64,000 nucleotides of DNA. It comes from Terriglobia bacterium. GTDB taxonomy: Bacteria > Acidobacteriota > Terriglobia > Terriglobales > Acidobacteriaceae. Location: positions 1 through 64,000 of the forward strand of contig JAIQEY010000023.1 of NCBI GenBank assembly GCA_020073565.1, read 5' to 3'. Each line of letters starts with the position of its first letter. Position 1 is the stretch's first letter. The position numbers and the translations under genes are program-made. Positions 42,859 through 50,632 of this stretch are shown in pieces. The notes under the pieces were generated by a model. The model made no database searches. It was not told the DNA's origin and saw only the letters and a program-made list of their open reading frames with translations.

Positions 42859-44031
42859 ATGGCCACGCTCCCTGATGTCAAACCCGTCGAAGCCGTTCTA
42901 AGTAACGACGAAATCCTGCGCTACTCGCGCCACCTGATCATGCCCGAAGTCGGCATGGAAGGGCAGCAGAAGTTGAAGGCCGCGAAAGTGCTGTGCATCG
43001 GCGCGGGCGGCCTGGGATCGCCGCTCGCACTCTACCTGGGGGCCGCGGGCGTGGGCACGCTGGGCATCGTGGACTTCGACGTGGTCGACTACACGAACCT
43101 GCAGCGCCAGATTATCCATACCACCGACGATGTGGGCCGCAAGAAACTCGACTCGGCCGCCGACAAGCTGAAAGCGATCAACCCGTTTCTAAACCTGCGG
43201 TTGTTCGAAACGAAACTCACCAGCGCGAATGCGCTCGAATTGTTCCGCGAGTTCGACATCATCGCCGACGGCACTGACAACTTCCCCACGCGCTATCTGG
43301 TCAACGACGCCTGCGTGCTCACCGGCAAACCCAATGTTTACGGCTCGATCTTCCGCTTCGAAGGACAGGCGAGCGTGTTCGCTACCGAGGAAGGCCCGTG
43401 CTACCGCTGCCTGTATCCTGAGCCGCCACCGCCCGGACTGGTTCCTTCCTGCGCGGAAGGTGGAGTGCTCGGGATTCTGCCCGGATTGGTGGGCGTGATC
43501 CAGGCGACCGAAACCATCAAGCTGATTCTCGGCGTGGGCGATTCGCTCGCTGGACGTCTGCTGTTGGTCGACGCGCTCGGCATGAAGTTCCGCGAACTCA
43601 AACTGCGCAAGAACCCCGATTGCCCAGCTTGCGGCAAGAACCGCACGATTACCAAGCTGATCGACTACGAGGAGTTCTGCGGGATCCGGGGCCAGGAAGA
43701 GCCGGCTGGAAATGACGTGCCGGCGATCTCAGTGGAAGAATTGAAAAAAAAGTTAGACGCGAAGGCCGACATCTTCGTTCTCGACGTACGCGAGCCGCAC
43801 GAATATCAGATCTGTAACCTGAAGGGATATCTCATCCCGGTGGGCGACCTGCCGAAGCGTGTGAATGAACTCGATTCCAGCCGCGAGATCATCGCGCATT
43901 GCCGCTCCGGCGTGCGCAGCGCGAAGGCTGTGAACTTCCTGCGGCGGTCGGGATTCAAGAAGGTCTACAATCTGACCGGCGGCATTCTAGCCTGGGCGGA
44001 TCGGGTCGATCCGACGATGCCGAAGTACTAA
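42859..44031 (+). CDS. MoeB/ThiF adenylyltransferase fused to a rhodanese domain (MoeZR type)
   Basis: A 390-residue protein. The E1-like domain (about 10-265) has the nucleotide loop CIGAGGLGSPLALYLGAAGV, DFDVVDYTNLQRQ, ADGTDNFPTRYLVND, and zinc Cys pairs CYRC and CPAC. The rhodanese domain (about 285-390) has DVREPHEYQI and the catalytic Cys in IAHCRSGVRSAKA. It adenylates a carrier's C-terminal Gly-Gly and transfers sulfur to it. M. tuberculosis MoeZ does this for CysO. It could also serve MoaD. Confidence 0.92.
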   Translation: MATLPDVKPVEAVLSNDEILRYSRHLIMPEVGMEGQQKLKAAKVLCIGAGGLGSPLALYLGAAGVGTLGIVDFDVVDYTNLQRQIIHTTDDVGRKKLDSAADKLKAINPFLNLRLFETKLTSANALELFREFDIIADGTDNFPTRYLVNDACVLTGKPNVYGSIFRFEGQASVFATEEGPCYRCLYPEPPPPGLVPSCAEGGVLGILPGLVGVIQATETIKLILGVGDSLAGRLLLVDALGMKFRELKLRKNPDCPACGKNRTITKLIDYEEFCGIRGQEEPAGNDVPAISVEELKKKLDAKADIFVLDVREPHEYQICNLKGYLIPVGDLPKRVNELDSSREIIAHCRSGVRSAKAVNFLRRSGFKKVYNLTGGILAWADRVDPTMPKY

Positions 44032-44033
44032 AA

Positions 44034-44054
44034 GGCAGGTGTCAGGTCTCAGGT
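44034..44054 (+). repeat. Heptamer array (GTCAGGT word), single arm, 3 units
   Basis: GGCAGGT, GTCAGGT, CTCAGGT in strict 7-nt register, starting 3 nt after the stop of the MoeB-like gene. There is no inverted partner; a terminator hairpin follows. The same word occurs in the paired array at 49788-49843. Confidence 0.7.
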
Positions 44055-44056
44055 TT

Positions 44057-44082
44057 GGAGGGAGCGCTTGGGCGCTCCCTTT
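44057..44082 (+). terminator. Intrinsic terminator after the MoeB-like gene
   Basis: AGGGAGCGC (44059-44067), loop TTGG, GCGCTCCCT (44072-44080), then a short T-run. The stem is a perfect 9 bp. Confidence 0.75.
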
Positions 44083-44157
44083 CATATTTGGTGTTCGGCC
44101 GCCGTTCGCGTCAGTATTTGAAGTAACACCCGCGGAAGGCATAATCACGAGGTGAGT

Positions 44158-44184
44158 AAAAAAAGGGAGCACGCCGGTGCTCCC
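44158..44184 (-). terminator. Intrinsic terminator for the minus-strand secreted-protein gene
   Basis: Read on the minus strand: GGGAGCAC, loop CGGC, GTGCTCCC, then seven T residues (44164 down to 44158). It begins 25 nt past the stop of the gene at 44209-44589. Confidence 0.9.
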
Positions 44185-44208
44185 ATGCTTCTCGATTTGT
44201 TATTCAGA

Positions 44209-44589
44209 CTATTTGCTGGAACTTGCGCTGGCGGATGTGGTCTCGCCGATCGCCAAGGCGAATTTCTTGCCTGCGAAGCGAACCTGGGAGATTGAGGCTG
44301 TGCTGCTGCTGCGGTCTACTACCGTCGAGTCGAAGGGAGAAGCTTTTTCCAACTCGACGACCTTTGCAGCAGTCCTGGCAACCTCCTTCTTGCCTTTCAG
44401 GAAGACCACCTGCACCTCCGATCCGCTGCCATCCCAACGAACCTGATATTCGCCAGCCGGGATCTGCTGTCCGTTGACCTGGACGGCCTCCTGCACATTC
44501 AGCGTACCCTTGTTACTCGCGAAAGCACCCGTTGCGAGCAGTACTGCCAGCCCGAGCACCGCAAACTTTGCCAGATTGTTCAGTTTCAT
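44209..44589 (-). CDS. Small secreted protein of unknown function
   Basis: A 126-residue protein with a signal peptide (residues 1-24, ending TGAFAS). The mature part reads as one small beta domain: VQVNGQQIPAGEYQVRWDG, EVQVVFLKGKKEVART, then RFAGKKFALAIGETTSA. I recognise the phrase NGQQIPAGEYQVRW from abundant acidobacterial exported proteins of unknown role. It ends in a Ser/Ala tail. A strong terminator follows, so it is a single-gene unit, possibly highly expressed. Confidence 0.78.
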   Translation of the reverse strand: MKLNNLAKFAVLGLAVLLATGAFASNKGTLNVQEAVQVNGQQIPAGEYQVRWDGSGSEVQVVFLKGKKEVARTAAKVVELEKASPFDSTVVDRSSSTASISQVRFAGKKFALAIGETTSASASSSK

Positions 44590-45036
44590 AGGTTCCTTCT
44601 CTCTGCCCGGTTTCTGGCCGGGACATCACGGGCGGCTGGTTCAGCACGCGCACATTCGGTCTTGCCTTTTCCAGCAAAAGTCCTACAATGCGCCTGTCAG
44701 GGTGACGCAAAAAGGCGCGGGCCTCAAACTCGCTCTCTTTGCCCGGACTCGGCTCACTCAGGGCCGCCAAACCACGCGTGAGCTAGTCCCGTCACCCTGC
44801 AAGAATATCTTGATCTTGCGGATCGAGAATTTTCCTCTCTCCCCGACCCCATCACAGTTCGCTTCAGGATACGAAATCCACTTTGAGGAAGTTCCCGATT
44901 TCGTTCGCGAGCATGAACATTAGACGACTGCGGAGTGACGCAGGTAGCAATAATTCGGACAAATGAAAGGTGAGAAACAATACCAAAATGTTTTGTGTAG
45001 AGAGCGAAGACGACAAACACGTGAAGTAACGATCGA
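44590..45036. other. 447-bp intergenic region with no recognised gene
   Basis: It lies between two minus-strand genes and should hold the promoter of the secreted-protein gene on its left. Frames here, including an 88-codon one on the minus strand, show no recognisable domain, signal peptide or ribosome site. No repeat or strong hairpin was found. Confidence 0.5.
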
Positions 45037-45990
45037 TCAACTTATCTTGAGTACGATCTTGCCGTAATTCTTTCCTTCCTGCATAAGCGTGTAAGCGGTG
45101 CGGGCTTCGGTAAGGGGGAATACTTTTCCGATCACGGGAGCGAGTTTGTCGGCGGCCAACCACTCGGATAGCTGCTTCCATGCCGCGTCCATGATGGAGT
45201 GATTCTGGCTCAGATAGCTGAGCCACAACCCGTGCACGCTGGCGCCTTTGGCGTAGAGAATGCGAGGGTCGAGGATGGCGGGCTCTCCGGTGGCGGCGCC
45301 GTAAACGATCACGCGTCCGAAATCGCGCAGGCAGCGCACGCTCCTGGCCACGTGCTCGCCCCCCAACATTTCAAATACTGCGTCGACTCCTTCGCCGCGG
45401 GTCAGATCTTTGATCGCCTCAACGTAGTCTTTCTGTTTGTAATTGATGCCGTGCTGCAGGCCGAGTTCGCGGACGCGCGCCAGTTTCTCGTCGGACGAAG
45501 AAGTGCCGTACATTTCGATGCCGAGGATTTTCCCGATCTCGACCGCGGCGGTGCCGACTCCGCCGGCGACCGCGTGAATCAGCACTCGCGCGCCGCCCCG
45601 CCTCTCGACGAGACCGGCCTTCCAATAGGCGAAATAGGCAGTAAAGAAATTGACGGGGAAGGCAGCGGCCTGCTCGGCGCTCCAGCTCTCGGGAACCGGC
45701 CATAGCAAAGCGGGATAAGCAGGCGTAGTTTCAGCGAAGGCCGCCCACTGCGAGTAGCCCATCACGCGGCGCCCGGTGCGCGTGTCGACGCCGGCGAACT
45801 CGCGTCCGGCGATGAGCGGCGGCTTGGGAGTGCCGGGGTAGCCTCCGCGAGCGGTGAGCAAATCGGCGAAGTTCAGTCCACCGGCCTCGACTTTGACGAC
45901 GACCTGTTCAGGACCCGCGTGCGCGTCGGGGGCGTTCTGCACTTCCAGTACCTCGGGGCCGCCGAAGCGAGTGATGACGAGTGCTTTCAT
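45037..45990 (-). CDS. NADPH:quinone oxidoreductase-like MDR protein
   Basis: A 317-residue medium-chain dehydrogenase/reductase without zinc-binding Cys residues. It starts MKALVITRFGGPEVLEV. The substrate-domain motif is AGGLNFADLLTARGGYPG. The Rossmann nucleotide loop is HAVAGGVGTAAVEIGKILG, followed by FEMLGGEHVARSVRCL. It fits the quinone oxidoreductase/zeta-crystallin group, which reduces quinones or enones with NADPH. The exact substrate is unknown. Confidence 0.88.
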   Translation of the reverse strand: MKALVITRFGGPEVLEVQNAPDAHAGPEQVVVKVEAGGLNFADLLTARGGYPGTPKPPLIAGREFAGVDTRTGRRVMGYSQWAAFAETTPAYPALLWPVPESWSAEQAAAFPVNFFTAYFAYWKAGLVERRGGARVLIHAVAGGVGTAAVEIGKILGIEMYGTSSSDEKLARVRELGLQHGINYKQKDYVEAIKDLTRGEGVDAVFEMLGGEHVARSVRCLRDFGRVIVYGAATGEPAILDPRILYAKGASVHGLWLSYLSQNHSIMDAAWKQLSEWLAADKLAPVIGKVFPLTEARTAYTLMQEGKNYGKIVLKIS

Positions 45991-46130
45991 GCGGACAGTC
46001 TAGCAGTCTGCGGGCCGCTCGGTTGACGCTAAGAAAGTTGTCACCCTCGACCGGCTCCGAGCATCTATAATGGCGTTCTAGTTTCCGACCCTCGCTGCCT
46101 GGGAAGCCGTGGCGGCGCGGGCGAGGGGAT

Positions 46131-46151
46131 GCCGGCGAGACGCCGGCGCTA
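46131..46151. repeat. GTAGCG-type hairpin, inverted copy
   Basis: GCCGGCG (46131-46137), AGA, CGCCGGC (46141-46147), then GCTAC. On the minus strand this reads GTAGCGCCGGCGTCTCGCCG, the same element as at 31266-31287. It lies in the 290-bp gap ahead of moaA. Confidence 0.7.
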
Positions 46152-46245
46152 CCCGAGGGTGCCGGTGGAAACGCCTGCGCCTCCCGTGTTTGGAAAGGAA
46201 ACGCGCGCCGGTTGATTCCCGCCTGTGTTTTCTTTCCTGCAACCA

Positions 46246-46314
46246 GTCGTTGGTCGTTCGTCGCTGGTCGTTGGCGCGGCGATGCCCAGCGACGAACGAC
46301 TGCCGACCAACGAC
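46246..46314. repeat. Inverted pair of heptamer arrays (GTCGTTG word), 4+4 units, overlapping the moaA start
   Basis: The left array (46246-46273) is GTCGTTG, GTCGTTC, GTCGCTG, GTCGTTG. The right array (46287-46314) is CAGCGAC, GAACGAC, TGCCGAC, CAACGAC, the complementary word. Both are exactly 28 nt, around a 13-nt loop that contains the likely moaA ATG (46282). If that start is right, the right array encodes residues 2-12 of MoaA. Confidence 0.88.
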
Positions 46315-47304
46315 TTGCTGCTTACTGACAAATTCGGGCGCTCAATTCACGATCTGCGGATCTCGATTACGGACCGCTGCAACTACCGTTGTGTCTACTG
46401 TCGCACGGGGACGAATGGCGCGGCGTTCGCGGAGCTTCCGTTCGAAGATTATCTGCGGATGGCGCGGATCCTGGTCTCGATGGGAATCACGAAGGTTCGT
46501 CTGACGGGAGGCGAGCCTCTGCTGCGCAAAGGGATTGTGCAGTTCATCCGCGATCTTTCGAAGCTGCGCACAGTGAAGGGTGAGAAGCCCGCGATTGCTT
46601 TGACCACCAACGGCCATCTGCTGGCCGAGATTGCTCAATCGTTGAAAGATGCTGGGCTGGACCGCGTGACCGTCAGTATGGATGCCGTCGATCCCGACCG
46701 ATTCGCCCGCATCACGCGTGTGCCGAACGGATATGACAGCGTGCTCGCCGGGGTGCGCGCATCGCGGCGGGCCGGGCTCGATCCCGTGAAAGTCAACTGC
46801 GTGTTGCTGCGCGGGTTCAACGAAGACCAGATCATTCCCTTTGGGGTGTTCTCGCGCGAAGAAGGCGTGGTAGTGCGGTTCATCGAATTCATGCCACTCG
46901 AAGAGGACCGCGTGTGGACACCACAGACGGTGGTAACGCTCGATGAAGTCGTTGCGCGCATGTCGGAATATCTGCCACTGACGGAGATTGCGCGCGAACA
47001 CAGCGAGACGGCGCGGCGCTATCGTTTTCCCGATGGTATAGGCGAGATCGGAATCATCGCTCCGGTATCGCATCCATTCTGCGGACATTGCAGCCGGATT
47101 CGGATTACGTCGGATGGCAAACTGCGTACCTGCCTGTTTTCCGCGTGGGATCATGATCTGTACGAATTGATGCGACGCGGCGCCTCCGACGAAAAACTCG
47201 CGGAATTCATCGTGAAGGTCGTGGAGAAGAAGGAAGAGCGCCACCACATCGGAGAACCGGGATTCGTGCCAGCGTCGCGGACGATGGTGCATATCGGGGG
47301 GTAG
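46282..47304 (+). CDS. moaA: GTP 3',8-cyclase, molybdenum cofactor step 1
   Basis: A 340-residue radical-SAM enzyme. The SAM cluster is DRCNYRCVYCRTG (C-x3-C-x2-C), with RLTGGEPLLRKG nearby. The second 4Fe-4S cluster at the C-terminus is FCGHCSRIR and LRTCLFS. It ends TMVHIGG with the usual double Gly tail. The start is uncertain. ATG 46282 gives a family-typical length, but it lies in the loop of a palindromic array and has no ribosome site. An in-frame start at 46225 would read through the left array. Its product is needed by the molybdopterin enzyme MsrP encoded at 57.5 kb. Confidence 0.92.
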   Translation: MPSDERLPTNDLLLTDKFGRSIHDLRISITDRCNYRCVYCRTGTNGAAFAELPFEDYLRMARILVSMGITKVRLTGGEPLLRKGIVQFIRDLSKLRTVKGEKPAIALTTNGHLLAEIAQSLKDAGLDRVTVSMDAVDPDRFARITRVPNGYDSVLAGVRASRRAGLDPVKVNCVLLRGFNEDQIIPFGVFSREEGVVVRFIEFMPLEEDRVWTPQTVVTLDEVVARMSEYLPLTEIAREHSETARRYRFPDGIGEIGIIAPVSHPFCGHCSRIRITSDGKLRTCLFSAWDHDLYELMRRGASDEKLAEFIVKVVEKKEERHHIGEPGFVPASRTMVHIGG

Positions 47305-47315
47305 GGCTCTCCCTC

Positions 47316-47385
47316 GTGTACCTTTGTGTCCTTAGTGGTTAAACGAAGTCCAACCACTAAGGACACGAAGAACCACGAAGGACAC
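47316..47385. repeat. Inverted repeat of the CACGAAGGACAC type between moaA and the next gene
   Basis: GTGTCCTTAGTGGTT (47326-47340) and AACCACTAAGGACAC (47352-47366) form a perfect 15-bp stem with an 11-nt loop. Flanking variants of the same words (GTACCTTT on the left; CACGAAGAAC, CACGAAGGA, CACC on the right) extend it to 47316 and 47385 in 9-10-nt steps. It begins 12 nt after the moaA stop and ends 2 nt before the ATG of the next gene. Confidence 0.8.
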
Positions 47386-47387
47386 CA

Positions 47388-48230
47388 ATGTTCACTTCGG
47401 ATTCTGCTGGCCGGCTTGGCCTTCTTATTTCCGTATGTTTCGTGTTTTTCGTCGCGGATGCCTTGGGCGCGGATCGACTTTCCGGGTTCTTGGGTTTTGA
47501 CCGCAACGACTACCCCGGCGACACCAACCTTAATGAACTTCACAAGACCTTTGCTTGCACCGGCTACTGGTTGAATAACCCGCCCGGCGCAAAGACGAAT
47601 ACCTGGGCGGGAAAGCGCCGCAAACTTGAGGCTGCCGGATTCGGATTTCTTGTGCTCTTCAACGGGCGGCTGTATCGGGAATTGCGATCGCACGCGGCCG
47701 AGCTTGGAAAGTCGGACGCACAAGCGGCGGTCGCGGCCGCCAGGCGCGAGGGGTTTCCGGCGCAGACCATTATTTTTCTCGATCAGGAAGAGGGCGGACG
47801 GTTGCTGCCAGAACAGAAGGCATACCTGTTCGCGTGGGTCGACGGAGTCAGCCAGTCGGGGTTTCGCGCGGGCGTGTATTGTTCGGGGATCGCGGCTCAG
47901 GAGAAGACTGGCGCCAGCGTGATCACCGCTGACGACATACGGCAGAACGCGGGCACGCGACCCATTACCTACTGGGTAACGAATGACGCTTGTCCGCCAT
48001 CGCCCGGATGCACGGTTTCGCAACGTCCACCTGCGCCTAGTGAAAGTGGAGTCGCGTTTGCGGATGTCTGGCAGTTCGCGCAGTCGCCGAAGAGAAAGGA
48101 CGTTGCGGCGAGCTGCAAAGGGTATCACGCGGATGGAAGTTGCTACGTTCCGGGCGGCGTTGACCAGCGGATGCACCTTGATTTGAATGCTGCGACTTCA
48201 TTTGACCCTTCGCATGGGCGGACGCGCTGA
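47388..48230 (+). CDS. Secreted DUF1906 (Rv2525c-like) glycoside-hydrolase-fold protein
   Basis: A 280-residue protein with a signal peptide (about 1-27, ending ALGAD). The mature part begins GFLGFDRNDYPGDTNLNEL and contains FACTGYWLNNPP, TIIFLDQEEGGRLLPEQ, FRAGVYCSGI and a late DVWQFAQSPK. This is the TIM-barrel-like DUF1906 family, related in fold to GH25 lysozymes and often thought to act on the cell envelope. Enzymatic activity is unproven. No ribosome site is visible, because the palindrome occupies the space before the ATG. Confidence 0.78.
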   Translation: MFTSDSAGRLGLLISVCFVFFVADALGADRLSGFLGFDRNDYPGDTNLNELHKTFACTGYWLNNPPGAKTNTWAGKRRKLEAAGFGFLVLFNGRLYRELRSHAAELGKSDAQAAVAAARREGFPAQTIIFLDQEEGGRLLPEQKAYLFAWVDGVSQSGFRAGVYCSGIAAQEKTGASVITADDIRQNAGTRPITYWVTNDACPPSPGCTVSQRPPAPSESGVAFADVWQFAQSPKRKDVAASCKGYHADGSCYVPGGVDQRMHLDLNAATSFDPSHGRTR

Positions 48231-48353
48231 CTCGCTGGGCTTGCTGGAGGGAGTAGGGGGCCCTTCGGCTACGCTCAGGGCAGACTCTTCGACTCCGAAG
48301 GACGATTCGCTTCGCTCTTCGTCCTGCTCCGATCAGAATGACAGAATATAAAG

Positions 48354-48399
48354 AACTGGGAACTGAGGACCGGGAACTGAGAACTCTACTAAGAACTCA
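48354..48399. repeat. Heptamer array (AACTGAG word), 4 units
   Basis: AACTGGG, AACTGAG, GACCGGG, AACTGAG (48354-48381) in 7-nt register, then a partial inverted copy, AACTCAG (48394-48400). The inverted part overlaps the stop codon of the minus-strand gene. Just upstream (48260-48350) is a run of other repeat phrases, including CCTTCGGCTACGCTCAGGGC. Confidence 0.7.
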
Positions 48400-48888
48400 G
48401 TAGAACGCGTCGTACTTCGTAACGGTCCAGGGACTATCTCTTTTTTCTAAGGTTACTGAGAAGAGGTCTTTGTAGGTAGCGTCCTGGCTGGGGCTGGAGT
48501 AGCGCTGGCCTTTGTAGTGCAGAATCACCAGCGGCGGCACATCTTCCCATTCGACCAGGTTCCAGGAAATCAGCGGGTGCTGCGTTTCGGAGTCGCAGAT
48601 AAATTTAGCGCGCTTCTTGCGATAGTCCTTCTCCCAGGCGGCCAGCAGTTGCCGGCAATTGCCATCGCGCATCTGCGTAATGAAGGCATTAGCGGTGCGC
48701 TCGATGGTGCGGTCGCGCAGCGGATTCATGGTGATGCTGAGCGGCATATGGGTCAGCGGGTCCCGCTCGTCGGAACGCGCGAGTACCGGCGGCTGTCCAC
48801 TGAGCCAATACAGATAGCCCAGGAAAATCAGCACGAGCAGGCCCGAGGTGCCCAACGCAATCGCGAGATGGGTGCGCGAAAAGTGCAT
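48397..48888 (-). CDS. Membrane-anchored protein of unknown function
   Basis: A 163-residue protein taken from MHFSRTHLAIALG. Longer in-frame starts add a segment that overlaps the truncated panE. One N-terminal transmembrane helix (about 7-28) is followed by a periplasmic domain of about 130 residues, with MRDGNCRQLLAAWEKDY and PLVILHYKGQRYSS. A nuclear-transport-factor-like fold is conceivable but not supported by clear motifs. No ribosome site was seen. Confidence 0.6.
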   Translation of the reverse strand: MHFSRTHLAIALGTSGLLVLIFLGYLYWLSGQPPVLARSDERDPLTHMPLSITMNPLRDRTIERTANAFITQMRDGNCRQLLAAWEKDYRKKRAKFICDSETQHPLISWNLVEWEDVPPLVILHYKGQRYSSPSQDATYKDLFSVTLEKRDSPWTVTKYDAFY

Positions 48889-48958
48889 CAGGAGAAGTTT
48901 GGAGGAGGAGTGGGGTAACTGCAAGGTTACTTCCGATACCTGCGTGACTGGCGAGAGG

Positions 48959-49768
48959 CTAAGAAGCCCGCCGGGACGCCTGCCCCGCACGCTCAATTTG
49001 TGCCATCAGCGCTTCCGTAACGGGAGCTTTTAAACCATGGCGCTTGGCCCCGCGCACGATGGGTCCGCCAATCGCATCCAACTCTGGCGGCCGCCCATGC
49101 TCAACGTCTTTCTGCATGGAACTCCTCATGCCCCGCGGCAGGCCCTTGATCATCTCCAGCACCGGCCCTGCTTCTACCCTGGCGCCCTCGGCCTGTCCCG
49201 CGGCACAGGCCTCGCGTACGCCTGCTTGCAGCTGTTCCCACGTCTCTGGCCCGGCAACCAGTTCGTCGATCGTTCTGTCGAACGCGGTCGTGGTCAGCGC
49301 GAGTGGTGCAAGGAATACCAACTTGCTCCACATGAGCGTCACTTCATCGTCGACGAAGTTACAGGTGAAGCCCATGCCTTGGAGTTGATCGAGTGTCGTC
49401 TGAAGTAACCCGCGACCGCGCGACGACAGGTTCAGGCGCGCGAAGGGCGTTCGATGGATGATATGCCCGATGCTCGCTCGCTCGAACTCGCCCGCGATCG
49501 TGGCCGGAATCACGTGGTCGGGGCCGTATTTTGAGCGCAACAATTCCACGTGCTCCACTCCGTTCAGCAGGGGCACGATGGCCGCAATCGTCGAGGCGTC
49601 GGTGATCGAGCGCAGCGCCGCATCCAATTGCGGGGCCTTGACCGTGAGCCATAGGACATCGGTCGGCGGAACCGACGACGCCCACCCAACCTCCACACTC
49701 CAGTTTCCGAATGCGCTCTCCAGTTGAAGTTTCAGAGGATGGGCAGCCAAGGTTTCTGGCCGAACCAC
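48959..49768 (-). pseudogene. panE: 5'-truncated ketopantoate reductase gene
   Basis: The 269-residue frame matches ketopantoate reductase from about residue 25 to the end: VRPETLAAHPLKLQL, VLWLTVKAPQLDAAL, PLLNGVEHVELLRSKYGP, then the C-terminal helical domain with WSKLVFLAPLALTT and ELDAIGGPIVRGAKRHG. The N-terminal strand and NADP loop (GxGxxG) are missing. The in-frame codons before GEAVTLVVRPE run into a TAG within 12 codons, and that sequence belongs to the repeat array at 49788-49843. Without the dinucleotide loop it should be inactive. A mis-assembly at the repeat is the alternative. Confidence 0.75.
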
Positions 49769-49787
49769 CAGCGTGACGGCCTCACCG

Positions 49788-49843
49788 GGTCTCAGGTGCT
49801 AGGTCTCAGGGAAAAACTCGGGTTCCTGACACCTGACACTAGG
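49788..49843. repeat. Inverted pair of heptamer arrays (GTCAGGT/AGGTCTC word), 3+3 units
   Basis: The left array (49788-49808) is GGTCTCA, GGTGCTA, GGTCTCA. The right array (49823-49843) is TTCCTGA, CACCTGA, CACTAGG, roughly its complement. Both are exactly 21 nt, with a 14-nt centre. The array forms the boundary where panE coding homology stops. Confidence 0.72.
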
Positions 49844-49950
49844 ATTTCAGGCGGCGATTATACCCTCCCGGTTTGTGTTTTCAGGATGGCGGGCGTATAG
49901 TTAGACCTGAAAACTGTTGTGTCGTAGTCTCAGGATTGTCGAAGCACACC

Positions 49951-49973
49951 AGTGGGCGAAAGCCCACTTTTTA
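49951..49973 (+). promoter_or_regulatory. Terminator-like hairpin in the rimP-nusA-infB leader
   Basis: AGTGGGC (49951-49957), GAAA tetraloop, GCCCACT (49962-49968), then five T residues. It lies 18 nt before the rimP ATG. A similar small hairpin precedes rimP in many bacteria (from memory), where it may allow NusA to control its own operon by termination or antitermination. Confidence 0.7.
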
Positions 49974-49990
49974 GTTGGACTGAGATCGGC

Positions 49991-50542
49991 ATGGCGGTAT
50001 GGGCGCAAGTTATTGAAAACATGGTCCTTGATCAGGACAAAGTCCGTCAGATTGCCGAGCGTGTGGCGGGCTCGAGCGGACTGGAAGTGGTCGATGTCGA
50101 GTTGCTCGGCGCGGGCAAGCATCGCATGCTGCGCGTCTTCATCGACCGGCCGGGGGCGGTGCCGACGCCACAGCATCCGGACGGCGTGACGCACGAAGAC
50201 TGCGCGAATTTCAGCCGCGAGTTCGGCACGATCGTCGAGGTCGAAGACGCGGTGCCGGGCGGATCGTATGTGCTGGAGGTTTCGTCTCCGGGACTCGATC
50301 GCAAGCTGACCAAGGCGGCGGATTTTGAGCGCTTCCGCGGACATCGCATGAAGCTGATGACACGCGAGCCGGTCAATAACAACCGGCACTTTGAAGGCAA
50401 GCTGGAAAGTTTCGAGAACGGGAAGTTGTTGCTCGACCTGAGTGCAGCGCGCCGGAAGATGCGTCCGAAGGAAGGCGAAGCGCCGAAGGTTGAGATTGAG
50501 TTCAGGAACGTAGAGAAGGCGAATCTGGTTCCGGAAATTTGA
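49991..50542 (+). CDS. rimP: Ribosome maturation factor RimP
   Basis: A 183-residue protein. The N-terminal alpha/beta domain has IAERVAGSSGLEVVDVELLG and MLRVFIDRPGAV, and the conserved centre is SYVLEVSSPGLDRKL. The C-terminal SH3-like domain ends VEIEFRNVEKANLVPEI. It binds the 30S subunit and assists its maturation. The ATG at 49991 is chosen because earlier in-frame starts lie in the leader hairpin. An ATG at 50021 is also possible. It is the first gene of the rimP-nusA-infB operon. Confidence 0.92.
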   Translation: MAVWAQVIENMVLDQDKVRQIAERVAGSSGLEVVDVELLGAGKHRMLRVFIDRPGAVPTPQHPDGVTHEDCANFSREFGTIVEVEDAVPGGSYVLEVSSPGLDRKLTKAADFERFRGHRMKLMTREPVNNNRHFEGKLESFENGKLLLDLSAARRKMRPKEGEAPKVEIEFRNVEKANLVPEI

Positions 50543-50544
50543 AA

Positions 50545-50632
50545 GTTTCAAGGTTTCAAAGTTTCAGCGTTTCAAGGTGGCATGAATTCCCTGAAACCTT
50601 GCAACCTTGAAACCTCGCAACCTGGAATTCAT
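50545..50632. repeat. Inverted pair of octamer arrays (GTTTCAAG word), 4+4 units, between rimP and nusA
   Basis: The left array (50545-50576) is GTTTCAAG, GTTTCAAA, GTTTCAGC, GTTTCAAG. The right array (50590-50621) is CCTGAAAC, CTTGCAAC, CTTGAAAC, CTCGCAAC. Both are exactly 32 nt. A second perfect palindrome frames the right array: ATGAATTCC (50582-50590) and GGAATTCAT (50624-50632). The element starts 3 nt after the rimP stop and ends directly at the nusA ATG. Confidence 0.92.

Noticed and set aside
44754-45020. An 88-codon minus-strand frame in the 44.6-45.0 kb gap.
   Set aside because: No domain, signal peptide, ribosome site or plausible neighbour relation was seen.
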